From Xiphydria camelus (Eukaryota > Arthropoda > Insecta > Hymenoptera > Xiphydriidae): a stretch of 64,000 nt of DNA. Below the pieces are notes generated by a model that ran no database searches, was not told where the DNA came from, and saw nothing but the letters and a program-made list of their open reading frames with translations. Position numbers and translations under genes: made by a program. Where the stretch lies: assembly GCA_963678675.1 (NCBI GenBank), contig OY783199.1, forward strand, positions 19,406,909 through 19,470,908, written 5' to 3'. Positions 34,889-47,054 of the stretch are shown here, piece after piece; within the stretch, counting starts at the first letter, position 1; each line of letters opens with the position of its first letter.

Positions 34889-35644
34889 AAGAACAATAAA
34901 AGTTAGGTACCAAATTTCTCATTGTTAGGCAGATGATTAATTCTTTTTCGCAAATTTTTAGACGATTTATAATCGTGGAGCATTTTTATAAGCGATTTCA
35001 AAACTGATCGATGCAACGAAATCGTTTTTTCTCGTTCATTAGTATTATACATACTGCGCGCTTAACACTGCAAGCTCTGAATCCTTAAACCTTCATCCAT
35101 CGTCTCGAACCTACTCCGGTTCGAGAGACAAACGGCAGCGCAGCCATTATAGAGAAGTACTAAAGATAGCCGGCGAAATGTTTCGAGCAGTTAATTAACT
35201 GAATAATACAGCGTTAATCTAGTCAAAATTGCATGCATCTCGACCGCGTGCATAGATTCGTTCCGGCGAACCGCGACTCTTGCCTTTCCGAGTAAACTGC
35301 AGCTGTATAGGCGCGCGGGATTGCACGCGCGCGTGTAAATGCGCACGCTCTCTCGCACGGAGCACCGGATTTCGCGCGGGTGAAAGCCCTCGACCAAGTG
35401 GATCTCCGAGCCGTGCGAGAACGGCGTCTTTCGACGTCCTGAATATTTTAGGGGCACCATCTGCCGCCCGCGCGAATATCTGTACGTTTAACGACTGCGC
35501 GTATTCGCGAGGTCGAGAGCGCGCGCTTCTGAATTCTTTATACGACGTATAGACGACTCTTAGACGCACGCTTTTCGATCGAATTGACTATTGGGCCCGT
35601 TATGCGTGGCGAATGTCGAATCGAGATTGCGATAGGTGCGAATC
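34889..35644. other. Spacer
   Basis: 35090-35600 is CpG-rich; overlapping frames on both strands without domain. Confidence 0.35.
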
Positions 35645-35887
35645 TACATTGAGAAAAATAACTTTGTTAAAATGACAAAACGTATCTGGTTAAACGAATT
35701 TAGCTATTCTAACGAAAATACTAGAAAGTTGAACGAAATATTTAGTTGTTCCGACTAAATGTTTAGTTATTCTAACCAAAAAATAGTCAGTCTAACCTAA
35801 CAAGTGGAGGATTCATATTTCACCAAATGGTTTGATTATGGTCTCCAGGATTTTCGTTAAATTGACCTGGTTATTTTTTCCAGTGTA
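35645..35887 (-). mobile_element. MITE family A, copy A8
   Basis: Reverse order: ACATTGAGAAAAATAACTTT, ACAAAACGTATCTGGTTAAA, TTATTCTAACCAAAAAATAG, GGATTCATATTTCACCAAAT, end TTATTTTTTCCAGTG. It has a TA flank on the right. Confidence 0.9.
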
Positions 35888-36000
35888 TAGACGATGATAT
35901 ACTGAAAACGGATGAATGCCGAAAATGTTGCAGCCGTGACGTCAAATTCGAAATGTAAACTCTCCCGTATTCGCGACTCGTATAGTTAGTGTACAAATTA

Positions 36001-36382
36001 TACTGGGTTTCCAAAAATTGGTAGCCAAAAATGTATATTTCGAACCAGACCAGGAGATTCTTGTAGATCTGTTTGTGCTAAAAATGAATCTGACTCAAAT
36101 TTGCATACTACGTCAGAATTTTGAGGTACTTTAGATTGAATCTACGAAAACGGAGAATTTGGACCATATTCACGGCTCTGTTATGATGAAACTAAAACTT
36201 TTTTTCCATTTGCAATTATGGCGTTTGAAAGAGTTTCTCTTTGAATGTTTCAATCCATTGCATTTTCAATGTTTTATTTCGAACATGGTGCACTTAAATG
36301 AACATTTCTGAAGAATACATCGTTCTTATTTTTCCCGAATGACACCGCTCGCAAATGTTTGACTTTGTTGCACATCCTGTAT
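36001..36382. mobile_element. Possible non-autonomous DNA transposon fragment
   Basis: Left end TACTGGGTTTCCAAAAATTG; right end CACATCCTGTA inverts to TACAGGATGTG. The shared TACnGGnT start and TA flanks suggest a Tc1/mariner-type element, but the terminal repeat is only about ten bases and there is no second copy to test it. Confidence 0.35.
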
Positions 36383-38125
36383 ATCGACTCGTTTTCCTCT
36401 TACCTGTTTTGCCATAAATAGGTGTATCATATACCCACGCTGTACGGTGCATTACGGGGAGGAACCAGATGCAGAGATGATCGCTAATTAGTTTAACATC
36501 TGGAAGGGACGTCCGAGAAGTTACGACTGGGTTAATCAAGACGGATTTAGACGAAGCAGTGACGAGCGATCGCTCTTAATCTCAAGGCTGGAGAACCGCG
36601 AGCATCGAAGCTCGAAATTCGAAGAGATCGATCTTCGAAGATCTCGACGAATTTACTTTCTCCCGTTTTCTACGTGTCACCACGACGTCACCACTCTCTC
36701 TTCAGTTTCACAGTACTCGAGGTTTCGATACCCACCCACCGCGAAGACCCGCCCGTTATTTCCTCTCGTAATTACTTCATTTCCCCTACTACCCACCCCC
36801 TTCCGCGCTCCTCTAATTCTCCCGGTTCCGCGAGATCCAGAATCGTTCAGGTGTGCAGCGCGGGGCGAAATATACGGGGTGAGACGACTCCGCTCGTGTA
36901 TACACGCAATCTGGTACCGAAACGTGGAGTCGTGCTCGCCGAATGGATCGAACGTTCGCCCCCAAGATATCGAGGAAATGAATGGGAATGGCTGCCGGGC
37001 AAATCGCACCGCGATAATTACCCATTAACTGCACTGTCCTCCGAAGGGGTGGAAACGAGAGAGGGGCGAAGGACGAAGAATGGAGCCCGGTATTGCGCGA
37101 GTGACGCGTTCGCGTCGATTTGCATTTCCGTCTTTCTCCGATAATTTTCGGGGCCCCCTCCCCGCTATCTTCCGGACAAGCCGGCGAATTTATCGGTCGT
37201 GAGCGGGGCTGCCGGGGGGTTGTAGCTCGCGGGGCGGCGAGAGTCGGGGGCGCGCGCGAGAGTACGACCATTTTCTTACGGCCAGGGTGTAGGTCCTTCG
37301 TCGATGGGCTATATCCCTTTATGGAAGCCAGTTAAGACTGAAAATGGCTGCGCCACCCCCGCGTTGCAAAATAAGTGGAGCGTGTTACGCGAGTTACGCG
37401 CTGCCGCCGCGTTATCCGGCGTGACCCATTTAACGCATGTGTTCTGCATACATCACGAGTCTCCCGCGCGTTTAATAAACCGGGAAAGCTTCACTTTCGT
37501 TCTCGCTCTTCGGGGATCGACGGGGGTGACGTGTGTATAGATGTAGGGCGTATGGTATGGGGTTAATTTGATCGTACCAAAAAGCTACTTTGCTTCCAGG
37601 GTGAGAAGGAGCTATTCTGTGTGCACGCCGTGGTACTTTAGAAAAATGATTGAGCCGGAAGCTGGATTAATGACTTAAAGCACCTCTTAAGTTTGTATAT
37701 GTAAACTTTAATTCAAAGTTTTGAATACTAGGTAAACTATTTTATCTACTTCGAAATAAGTCCCGTATACCTTTGCGCGTTTATACTACGAAGAGAAAAG
37801 AAATAAAGGAAAATAAGAAATTTTTGTTAAGAGAATAAAGTGGTATCGATGAATATTTAAAGTTTTTTTTTTCAGGTTCGAAGAAATTCTTCTCGTGATA
37901 ATAAATGTAAGGAGCGGTATGCGGTTTAAATCTAAGCAGAAATATGTGCGTACACAGAGATGGTTATTTTGAGTAATATTTTGAGTTTTTAAAAGCGTCG
38001 ACACCAATAGCAACAGTTATTACTACTAGCTATTCCTAAATATAACAAATGAGTATAAAGTTGTCTAATTAGTTTTAGCATACCTCTAATTAGGATTAGT
38101 GTACAATATAAGCAACCTTCCCCAA
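36383..38125. other. Spacer with a GC-rich centre
   Basis: 36580-37560 is GC- and CpG-rich. The frame 36674-37144 (156 codons) and minus-strand frames up to 152 codons overlap it; none shows a domain. 37570-38125 is AT-rich with no repeat match. Confidence 0.4.
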
Positions 38126-38471
38126 CACTGAAAAAATTTTTAGGTCGCACACACAACAATTGGCATAGCTCTGACAGCTATACACATTACCAATAATTCA
38201 TAGTAATTTGAGTTTGCTACGTTAAATTTGTAAATTTACAATGCTTCTGTGTAGCGAATGTGTAGTAAATTTATTAAAATTCTTTACAGTGTAGCAACAC
38301 TAAATGTGGCAAGAGCAATACACATTGCTAAAATGACTATACACATAATTGAAATAGCTATTTATCTTGGTAAAATAGAAATAACTATTGTTAAGGCAAA
38401 CCAAAAACTCATTCTTATGTTAACAAACTACTGACTATATTCCTATACGATCTATAAAATTTCTCTCAGTG
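38126..38471 (+). mobile_element. MITE family E, copy E2
   Basis: Starts CACTGAAAAAATTTTTAGG and ends AAAATTTCTCTCAGTG with TA on the right. Interior AGCAATACACATTGCTAAAA and AAACTCATTCTTATGTTAAC match E1. A segment near 38200-38300 absent from E1 makes it longer (346 bp). Confidence 0.82.
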
Positions 38472-39656
38472 TACACTTTACGCAGAAAACGAATGATTTC
38501 CACATGATAAAATTCGACCCCGCCGCGACGCGTAACGCAACTTCCACACGAGCATAGTAGTTGCCACTTCCTCGAGGTATAACTATACTGATATCGGAAC
38601 GATTCGAATCGAGCTAATTAATCACCGGCTATGTCGACTCCGCGAAGAACTCCGCGCGTCCGGCGATCGTTTCTTTGGCGCGAGCGCCGCCAAAACTTTT
38701 CGGCGGACCGGTCGAAATGCCTGGGGGGTTTGATTGATTAGAGGGTATACGGCGAGCCGAGTCGAGTCGAGTTGTGAAGCGATGCTAGACTAGGCGAGGT
38801 GAGGCGGAAGGAGGCGAGGGCAGAGTTCTAGAGTGCGGGTTAGTTCGGCAGGCCCCTGGGTCATTCGGGGGGAGGGTGGTATGGCAGCGGCAACGGCAAC
38901 GGCGGCCGCTGAGGTAGTGGTGTCGGGAACGGAGCGAGGGGGTGGTACGAGGGGCTATGAGGCGGTAGTTCGAGGTGCTATAGTTTATAATAGTTGCCGC
39001 GCGCCGTCGTCCGCCCCCGGGCGAGCCAACCTTGTTCGCAGCTTTCGCCGAGTTGCTTAAACCTAACCTGGTCTCTCTGTACAGCGAGGGCGATCGAGTC
39101 TGGTCCGCGAGGTCGTTGGAAAATTTCCCTCGAATCTCGTTCTTCCGAGCGTTTCGGGTATTTCGACGACTCGCGTTCTTCGGCCGTTGGAAGGACTCTC
39201 GTGATGGTCCGGCGATTGCAACTCGGAGGTCGTTCGAATTGAGAGAGCTTTCCTAAAATCATTGATATTGTCGTTGTCTGGTGCTGCGCGGGGTAGATTC
39301 CCTGGTGATTAGAGTTTGCGGCTAGTTATCTAAGCAAAGCACTCATTCAGCAGTCTTATGAAAACCTCTTCCAAAAAATTTGCAACTTATCTTGCAGAAG
39401 CAGTCGTACGACAGAATTTCAGCAATCTTGCGAAAAACTTTAACAAGCAACTTGCATTTTTTCTTCGCACAAGCTTCCATGTGACAGAACGTCAGATCGT
39501 ATATCTCAATTATTCGTACAGCTTATACACTCGAGGCAAAGGAATTGCAGGTATTTTTAGAGAACAAAATTACTTTAATGTGGATTATCTCGGAGAGCTT
39601 GTTTTTCTACTTAGACCCCTTGGCTTCTCATCCCCTCAATTACATTCGTTTTCCCT
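38472..39656. other. CpG-rich segment, candidate island
   Basis: 38510-39260 is GC-rich. An ATG at 38881 opens an Ala/Thr-rich frame (GCGGCAACGGCAACGG repeat) that stays open to 39060 but resembles no protein I know. 39340-39660 is AT-richer; a frame of 104 codons there runs into the next foldback. Confidence 0.35.
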
Positions 39657-40083
39657 GCGTAAAAAAGTGTAGCTAAAGTACGGCGAAGTCTCGGAAAAGT
39701 TGAACCAAAAAACTATGGTTGCGGATAGTATCCCGGACTTTCGGCTCGGTAAACGATGCGCTCTTCGATTAGAGTTCAGTGTGATCGATGTCCGTTCCTG
39801 TCAGTTGATATATTATTCCAATTTATAATATTATTTCATTAAACTCTCAAATTATTGCCAATGAACTATATTCTAAAACCGAACAAGTCATTACAGTTTT
39901 ATCATAAAGAACCCACATAATAGAGTTGAATGAAAACGGTACAGGTAACTCGAGTAAAATTTACTTTTCAGCCGATATGAAAAAGTACTCTGGCTGAAAA
40001 TCTGGGATACGATCTCGAACCATACTCTTTTGGCTCAACTTTTCCCAGACTTTCGCCGCACTTTAGCCGCATTAATTTTACGC
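39657..40083. mobile_element. 427-bp foldback element
   Basis: Arms share GCTAAAGTACGGCGAAGTC (inverted GCTAAAGTGCGGCGAAAGTC), GGAAAAGTTGAACCAAAA and TATGGTT with AGTATCCC/CGTATCCC, about 100 bases per arm. The loop of about 230 bases is AT-rich. No coding sequence and no second copy in the window. Confidence 0.8.
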
Positions 40084-40970
40084 GGGTCGCCATATATTTC
40101 ACAATGGAAGGGAAGAGGGGAGGGGACGTGGGAGTTTCGTCGCAATTTCGGGGAAAGGCGAGACGAAGCGATCCCGTGCAGCTACATACGCGCGCACATC
40201 CAGTTAGGTAGGTCGTTCGCGCAGTGTTCCACTCTCCCGCGTCGCTCGCAGCGCGCCGTTATAATTCTCCGTTATCTATGGAAATTCTAAACCGTACTAA
40301 ACAACGATACATACCTCAAAACTATGTAATTCCCGGGCTAGCGTGTGTACGCGGTATGCACATGTGGGCCACCGAGGGCTACGAGCCGGCAATGGCAGGT
40401 AGCCTTCTCCCGCCGTCGGTTTCCGGCTGAGCGGTGCCGAAGCAAACGGAACGGTAGAAAGCGCACGCGACGTGTGCCGCTCAAGTTTATCCGCTTACCG
40501 ATTCGATCTATCGCCGGAGGTTGTCATCCTCGGCGCGAATGTCGGGCGCGAAAAACTGTCGGACAAGGGTGGGGAGGGTGGACCGCGGTCGTTTGTCCGA
40601 CTGCGACGAGATGGATACGCGGAAGGGGGTATACCGTGGCCGGACATTTCTGTAACACGCCGTGTGTGCAGGGCTACGACGCCTTACAACGGCATCGCGT
40701 ATAGCCGTGTGCGCTGGTCTGTTATTACTTCCTATGACGCTATCTGGTATACCGGGAAACGCCATTCCTCGGTCGTTCCTACGTTGGCTACGTGGCCGTG
40801 GGGTCCAGGGACACTGGGGATGATGAGATCTACAGGCTTGCATCCTGATGAGACTATTAGGATGGCTTGATAAGTCTATGGTATTCCGTTGGACGCTGTC
40901 GTAGCGAGGCGCGATACTAGGGCGAATTTCATCGTTTCGTTCGCGTGTGCGACGAGACGGATATACGAGG
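40084..40970. other. CpG-rich segment
   Basis: Open frames on both strands; the 209-codon minus frame starts inside A9 and so joins transposon sequence to GC-rich DNA. No domain recognised. Confidence 0.35.
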
Positions 40971-41333
40971 TACTCTGAGAAAAATAATTTGGTCAATTGA
41001 ACGACAATCTTGGAGATCATGACCAAAACGTTTGATGAAATGTAGAACGTTTGATCCGTCATTTGTTCGGTTAAACTGACCATTTTCTGATTGGAATAAC
41101 TAGATATGTAGTTAGAATAACGAGTTATTTGGTTCAATTTATTAGTATTTTGGTTAGAATAATTAAATATGGATCGTCCATCTGTTTGATTAAACTGACA
41201 AGTTATTGGTTAGAATAACTATGCGCTGGCCAGAATAACTAAATATTTTGTTCAATCTATCAGTATTTTGGTTAGAATAACTAAACGCGTATAACTAGAT
41301 ATATTTTGTAATTTTATCATTTTTTTTCAGTAT
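40971..41333 (+). mobile_element. MITE family A, copy A9, internally duplicated
   Basis: TACTCTGAGAAAAATAATTT, standard left half, then the segment from ATCCGTCATTTGTTCGG through GGTTAGAATAATTAAAT is repeated as ATCGTCCATCTGTTTG through GGTTAGAATAACTAAAC. Length 363 bp against about 240 for the family. End TTTTTTTTCAGTA. Confidence 0.9.
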
Positions 41334-41867
41334 AGGTACTATGTAAAATAAGTTTATTTGATACGGTCCATTTAAGTTGTCTCGCATAAGACGATGGAAA
41401 CAGAATATTTTTCATGTAAGCATATATTATTTTACAATCAGATCGAATTAAGAAACACTTGTTGAGAATGTACTTGTTCAAATAATTGCAATAAATCGAG
41501 TAATGAAAACAATAAGGCTGTTTATACGTTTATTTCATTCCTTACCCTGGCTAGACCCAAATTCCTTTTATGGATAAGTGCACAGTTAGAAATGTTATGT
41601 TCAAATAAGTTCGCTTATTTTTGCATATAAGTTAGTCTTCATCTTAAATCAATATTTTTTGCATAAAAGTGAACACAAAAAATGTTCAAAGTAATACAAC
41701 AAATATTCAATTACCACAAAGAACCCGTTAATTCTAACGTACGAAAATGAGTGGACCGATTTCGACATATTTCTAAACTTGCACTCATTTCATACCTAAC
41801 TGTAAATACTGAAATAATAGTCGTATTTCTGGAAAAGAGTTACAGGAATCTATCTTTCGAGAATGCA
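41334..41867. other. AT-rich spacer
   Basis: No recognised gene or repeat. Confidence 0.4.
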
Positions 41868-42106
41868 CACACGGAAAGATTGATACCAGTAAATTTTACT
41901 CTATTTACAATAAAAGAAGTACGCATAAGGGTTTTCGGATGTTCCTACTGTGCTGATGAACAATTTTTTCTTAGGAACTAGTAAATTATAATATAAGCCA
42001 CCATGATTTAATGTTTTCTAAATAAAAATTACTATGTCGCACTGTAAAAGCTGTACCTCTTTTGTTGTAAATACAGTAAAATTTACTGATATCAGTCTTT
42101 TCGTGC
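41868..42106. mobile_element. MITE M
   Basis: The arms ACGGAAAGATTGATACCAG and, inverted, ACGAAAAGACTGATATCAG continue as TAAATTTTACTnTATTTACA and AAAAGAAGTAC/AAAAGAGGTAC. About 239 bp, with no coding capacity. Confidence 0.85.
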
Positions 42107-42911
42107 AGTCTTTAGATAATCGTATTAAGGTTTCCGACGCATCCTCTCTCGTCTCCCAGACGTCGTGGACTTTAGCAAGGATCCGCGAGCGAACCAACCG
42201 CGAAGGAGAACGTTTCGGGAGCCACGCCAAATTAACATTGAGTGTTACAGATGTCGAGGCGCGCCTAGCACGGCGAGAAGCTAACACCTTGTTAGCCTGA
42301 CAAATTCGGTCCATATCTCTCTCTCTCTCTCTCTTCCTCCCTCCCTCTCTCTTTCCCTCTATCCCTCTCGTCCATCTCACACTTACCCCTCGACCATTCC
42401 CAGCCAAACAAGCGCTATGCGTACCGAGGGGTACCGATATCAGAGAACTCACCCCTCCAAGCTTTCCGCGTAGACGTCAAGCTATAATGTTCGGTCTAAC
42501 TCGATCTGCCTTTCATTTACGTTGGCAATAACGCTCGTATCGCGAATGCCTATGCGATTACGCGTTACGAGTACCTAATGCGATCGTAAGGTTTCCTCCA
42601 TTAATATAAAGAATTTTTAATTATTATTATTATTCTCATTAAATAATTATGATATTAATTTTTATTAATATATACAATTTTTCATTTATAAACATTTAAT
42701 CATTATTATTCTCGTTAGATAATATAAAATGATGATAATCATACATTGAGAAAACTAAGTCGATTATAAAAATACTGTATTTCAGATAGCACAGGTAGCT
42801 CGTCCATTTATTGTTAGTAAGAGATATTCTGAAAATAGATTCATTATTTGTATATATAAGCCACTTATTAGACTAAAATAGAACAAACAAAATGAACCAT
42901 CTATTTTACCT
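42107..42911. other. Spacer with CT and ATT repeats
   Basis: A CT tract at 42315-42334 continues as CCTCCCTCCCTCTCTC to 42352. An ATT trinucleotide-rich stretch lies at 42620-42640. No gene recognised. Confidence 0.5.
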
Positions 42912-43458
42912 ACATTGAGAGAGGAGTTTATTTGTAACTAGCTGACCCGGCGAACTTCGTACCGCCTCAGAATCAATAAATGTTGTGTTAACTTAAAAAC
43001 GAATTGTATTTTAATTACATTTAAATTAATGTAATTCACTTTGCAGCAAGGCTGTACTGTTTAATATTACTAAATATGGCACTTCTCTAGAAAAATAAAA
43101 TTTCTTAATACATCTTTTTTTGTAAATTTTTCAGATGTTTTAATATTTATTTTGCTATTTGTGTGTGGCGGAGAAAAATCCAAGAATCAAAGATCATAAA
43201 AATCTGCCCAGCCGTTCTTTAGTTATAAATAGTGTAACTAACCCGACTTTGTTTTATATATATGATTAATTAATAAATGTATACTTGATTATGACGAAAG
43301 AAATATTTCGTAGGGCCAAATAAATATAAATTAATTATTGGAATGTCTTTCATTCAAACAGCCAATGAACATTTCCTTGGCCCAAAGAAATATTTCTTTC
43401 GGCATAATCCAGTATACGTGCGTATGTTTACTATAAATAAACTGTTTTTTCTCAGTGC
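42912..43458. mobile_element. MITE family D, copy D4, split by a retroposon-like insert
   Basis: ACATTGAGAGAGGAGTTTAT on the left and AATAAATGTATACTTGATTA, CTTTCGGCATAATCCAGTAT, TTTTTTCTCAGTG on the right are D sequence; the middle 42939-43264 is foreign. Confidence 0.82.
42939..43264 (+). mobile_element. Retroposon-like insert with TAGCTGACCCGGCGAAC motif
   Basis: Begins TAGCTGACCCGGCGAACTTC, carries CAGCCGTTCTTTAGTTATAA and TAACTAACCCGACTTTG, and ends in TTTTATATATATGA. No terminal inverted repeats. The head and tail motifs are widespread in insect genomes as dispersed repeats (recalled, not checked). The AT-rich tail suits a SINE or the 3' part of a non-LTR element. Confidence 0.65.
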
Positions 43459-44817
43459 GCTGAAAAGACTTACGAACGAGAAACTTTTAGATGCTTTTTA
43501 AATATTTCCAAAATTCTAAAGATATAAGTATTCTCTAAATCAAAATATTGGAAGATAATTTCGACTGGTATACGCATGGAATCGTGAATATTCAATACAT
43601 AGCATATATGTATATGCATGTATATCTGTGAAGGTATATTGTACTCTTATGGGCGCGTTCGCGGTATAAAATAATATACCTGCGAGTGTGTACACTCGTA
43701 GAATGGTGCAGATCCGACCGGGCGAGGCGGTTGATTGATCAAGATAGAATTGAGCTGCGGTCGGTGGGTTTGGTTTAGGACCCACCATTTTCCCACCCTT
43801 GGTTTCGTATATACACCCCTGCTGTGTCGATTATTATGGATATTGTTTTGGGACTGCCGAGAAGCACATATCCTCGACGACTCAGTCGGGTCGACTCGGA
43901 AATCAAGTTTGCATTATATGTATACGTCCTTGATCGATTGCAAAATTTCTCGAAGCGCCCTTTTTCACAGACGGGCATTTCCTCGACATCGCGAAAGAGC
44001 GCCTCACCGCTGTTGCGTGGAGAATGGTCGAAAATTCCTGAACAGTCGGCCATTGGAAACGGACATATTGAGATTCCGATGCGACTTTGGGGTCCATCGG
44101 ACAAATTCGAAGTACTTGCTTTGTTTCACGGCTCCGCGGGCCAGGGAGGTGTCCGGGGGATAATTAAATTGGATAGGCGAGAAGCACCAATAATAATAAT
44201 CAAGGAGGGCTCGTCAGAGGCGTTTAATTGCATTAGTAGGTATTTCAATCGGCACTGAACGCATTTTGAATGTACCTTACAAGGGTTGGTCGAACGGGGG
44301 TTCATCATTTTCGATACGTAAATTATCAAAGCTTTCCTTTCGGGGCATTCTCGAACTCTTAATTTTGAAAAAGCCTCACAAAGCACGATCTACCTCGAAT
44401 AAGCATAAAATTGGAGCGATAATGCGACCTTGATGATGAAAACCAAATAAAATCGTCGGATAAAAACCAGGATAATAAGGACGAGAGACTCGTGCTTTCG
44501 CACCCCAACGAGGTGGGGCTGCTCGACCGCCCTTTTCACTTCAACGCGCGCGCGGGCTACGAGGGGTTGAGGAGGACGTCCGAAGAGAGATTGCTGATTT
44601 AATTACCTCTCCGTTAATTTGTCCCGCGAGTGAAAAACATTATTACACGCCATTGACGAATTCGAAGTTGCGGTTTCCGTGACGCTATGCCGGTGTTACA
44701 TAATAGTTTCGGACGCATTTCTACTTTTTTAACGTAAAAGTGAAAAATGTCGCATTCGATATTCACGAGTCAATGGGGAATAACTTATTTAGTGGGATTT
44801 AATTGATTTACACTTAC
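43459..44817. other. Spacer, CpG-rich centre
   Basis: 43650-44650 is moderately GC-rich. Frames 43735-44163 and 43824-44258 overlap in different phases and lack a domain. Confidence 0.4.
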
Positions 44818-45030
44818 GTGGGATAGAAAATGATACTATTTCGATCAGCTTCGACCGCGATTATCTCGTTACCTCTACACTTTTGAGCTAAGATGGTATA
44901 ATACTTTTTTGAATATCACACTTCGACATACAAAAAGTGATTAGATCGATATAGGCCAAAAGTCCATCGGTAACGAGATAATCGTGATTGAAAATGATCG
45001 GGACAATACCACTCTGCCTTATTTCACGCT
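44818..45030. mobile_element. Foldback family I, copy I2
   Basis: Arms share GATTATCTCGTTACC with its exact inverse and extend imperfectly about 55 bases outward. The loop has GATCGATATAGGCCAAA as in I1. Limits approximate. Confidence 0.72.
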
Positions 45031-46273
45031 AGACTTGTATCACTTTCGGAAAGTATTAACGTGGATGTTTCATGTACAACCATTCTACAAAACATATATT
45101 AATAATGAAATTCATTCTGTTGCAGGAAAGCAGCTCGACGACAAAATAAATTCTTCGCGATAAACTGCGATTAAAATAGATTGGTCGTCGATTATTATTT
45201 AAATATTGTTAACATATTACAGTCTTATCGCTTCGATTAAACATCGCAAAGATGACGTTTCTCTTCTGATCTCTCCCTTATCTGCAGCAATGCCATCGAC
45301 GACAACAGCCTCCCGCTCCGGATTCTTTCTTACGGGGTATCTCGGAAGATTTATTTCCGAAGCAGGGATCATCATCGCAGGGATATCGGATCCGAGAGAA
45401 GAGGGCTCGTTATGTGGGTAATTAGGGAGATACGCGGTTTTACGTACGATTCGGGTATGATTTAGAGGGTTTGTAATAACCCGGAGTTTATCTTTACGCG
45501 ACAATTAAAACAGCCTGCATCCCCTTGACCCTTACGCACTACCCATTCCACTTCCCCCACTGATATATGCCTAGTCTCGAAAATCAAGAACGTTATGCGA
45601 TTGAAAAAAAATGTCGAATTCCTTCCCCTTTCTCACTTCTTTTTTACACCATCCCTTAAGGGCCCCTCTGTCAACATTATTGCAATTACCAGTATTAAAG
45701 AAAAAGTTCTCAATTAATTTCTAATGATTTTTTTGCGGCGATATATTTTGGAAACCATTGGGCATGATCTTTCACATGCTACACAAAATAGGTTTTCATA
45801 AAATATTACAATTAAAAATGTATTAATTGATTATTAAAATTGAAGTAGATAATTATTATGATTGGGAACATTTAAAATCGATTTGACAGGCACAAAAACT
45901 TTCAGCTAGATTAGTCATATTGCGTACTTACGGAGAATGCGAGGTTATTTCCGACCTGTAGAGTTCACTGTGTACTATTGATTCTAATATATTTTACTGC
46001 GATGTCTTGTTATTATACAGCATTATTGCTCAGAGTGTGAATGATACGGAAACAGAACGTTTTTCTGACATTTAGGTAGTGAATATTTTGTTTTAGACCT
46101 TTCACGCAAATGATATGTGTTAGCTACTCATATACGTAATTATCAATGGTTTTTCTGATTTAAATAACCATAATATTCAGCAATGATATATTCTTCAGCG
46201 TTACCATGCCAATGATTTTCACTATTTTATCGACGGCGAGATCATTCTCAAACAGTGCGAGAGAAGTATCCTT
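45031..46273. other. Spacer
   Basis: AT-rich with a short CpG-richer stretch at 45280-45420. No recognised gene. Confidence 0.4.
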
Positions 46274-46531
46274 TACACGGAGAAAAAAAATTAGTTGGAT
46301 CTATTGAAAATTACTTGTGGGATCTTAAGTAATTACTTATTTATGTCAATCTCAAATTTGTTAATACATCGATTAAATATCTCCTCCTTACAATCATGTG
46401 GAATAGTATGTGATTGCAAGGAAGAAGTATTTAATTAATACGAAAAAAGATCAAATTGATGTAAATGAATAATTACTTGCGACCCCGCAAGTTATTTTTA
46501 GTAGATCCAGCTAATTCTTTTTCTCATTGTA
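46274..46531 (+). mobile_element. MITE family B, copy B3
   Basis: Best B copy: ACACGGAGAAAAAAAATTAG, GGATCTATTGAAAATTACTT, ACAATCATGTGGAATAGTAT, inverted AATTACTTGCGACCCC, end TTTTTCTCATTGTAC. 258 bp. Confidence 0.85.
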
Positions 46532-46550
46532 CGAATTTTCAAAGTCCCTA

Positions 46551-47054
46551 TACGGAGAAAAGAACCATCAATTTGTACTGCTTTATCCACTAGCGCTGAA
46601 ACTCGAGCTTGTACTCAAGAATTTGTGCAGAGGAGGCATTTTTATTTACTGCTGTAAGCAGTACAAAGGATAGTTTCCCCTGTAAAAATTCTTGAAAACG
46701 AGCTCGAGTCTCCGCGCTACACTGAGAAAAAATTGGTTAAATCGATTTAGTAAATATGCCTTATCACTCCAAGTAGATATTTAGTTGCTACTATGACTCA
46801 ACATATTTAGTTCTCCATATATGACAATTTTTGTGGAGTTAAAACATTTAAGTATTTTTTAGCATGATTAACATTTACTCACATCGATTATGCTTACACT
46901 TGCTGTTAATAAATCATTAAATTGAACACAATTTCTTTCATTCAAATGAATTCATATGATCATTTCGACTAATTTAAACCAATTAAATCTTTCAACCAAA
47001 TTTTTCTCTCAGTCTAAATGAAACGGTAAAGATTGCTAGATTTTTTTCCACGTA
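46551..47054 (+). mobile_element. MITE family S, copy S2, carrying nested G1
   Basis: Left end TACGGAGAAAAGAACC, right end TTTTTTTCCACGTAG. Joining 46551-46719 with 47014-47054 restores the order seen in S1 (AGCTCGAG, then GAAACxGTAAAxATTGCT), so G1 inserted into S2. Confidence 0.75.
46720..47013 (+). mobile_element. MITE family G, copy G1 (nested in S2)
   Basis: CACTGAGAAAAAATTGGTTA to AATTTTTCTCTCAGT, flanked by TA on the left and CTA on the right. Interior AAGTAGATATTTAGTTGCTA, CTCACATCGATTATGCTTAC and CTTGTTGTxAAT-type sequence match the right part of G2. Confidence 0.85.

Noticed and set aside
36674..37144. 156-codon open frame
   Set aside because: CpG-rich context with an overlapping 152-codon minus frame; no family recognised.
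40508..41137. 209-codon minus-strand open frame
   Set aside because: Its first third lies inside family A copy A9 and the rest in CpG-rich DNA; no domain, so a chance fusion.
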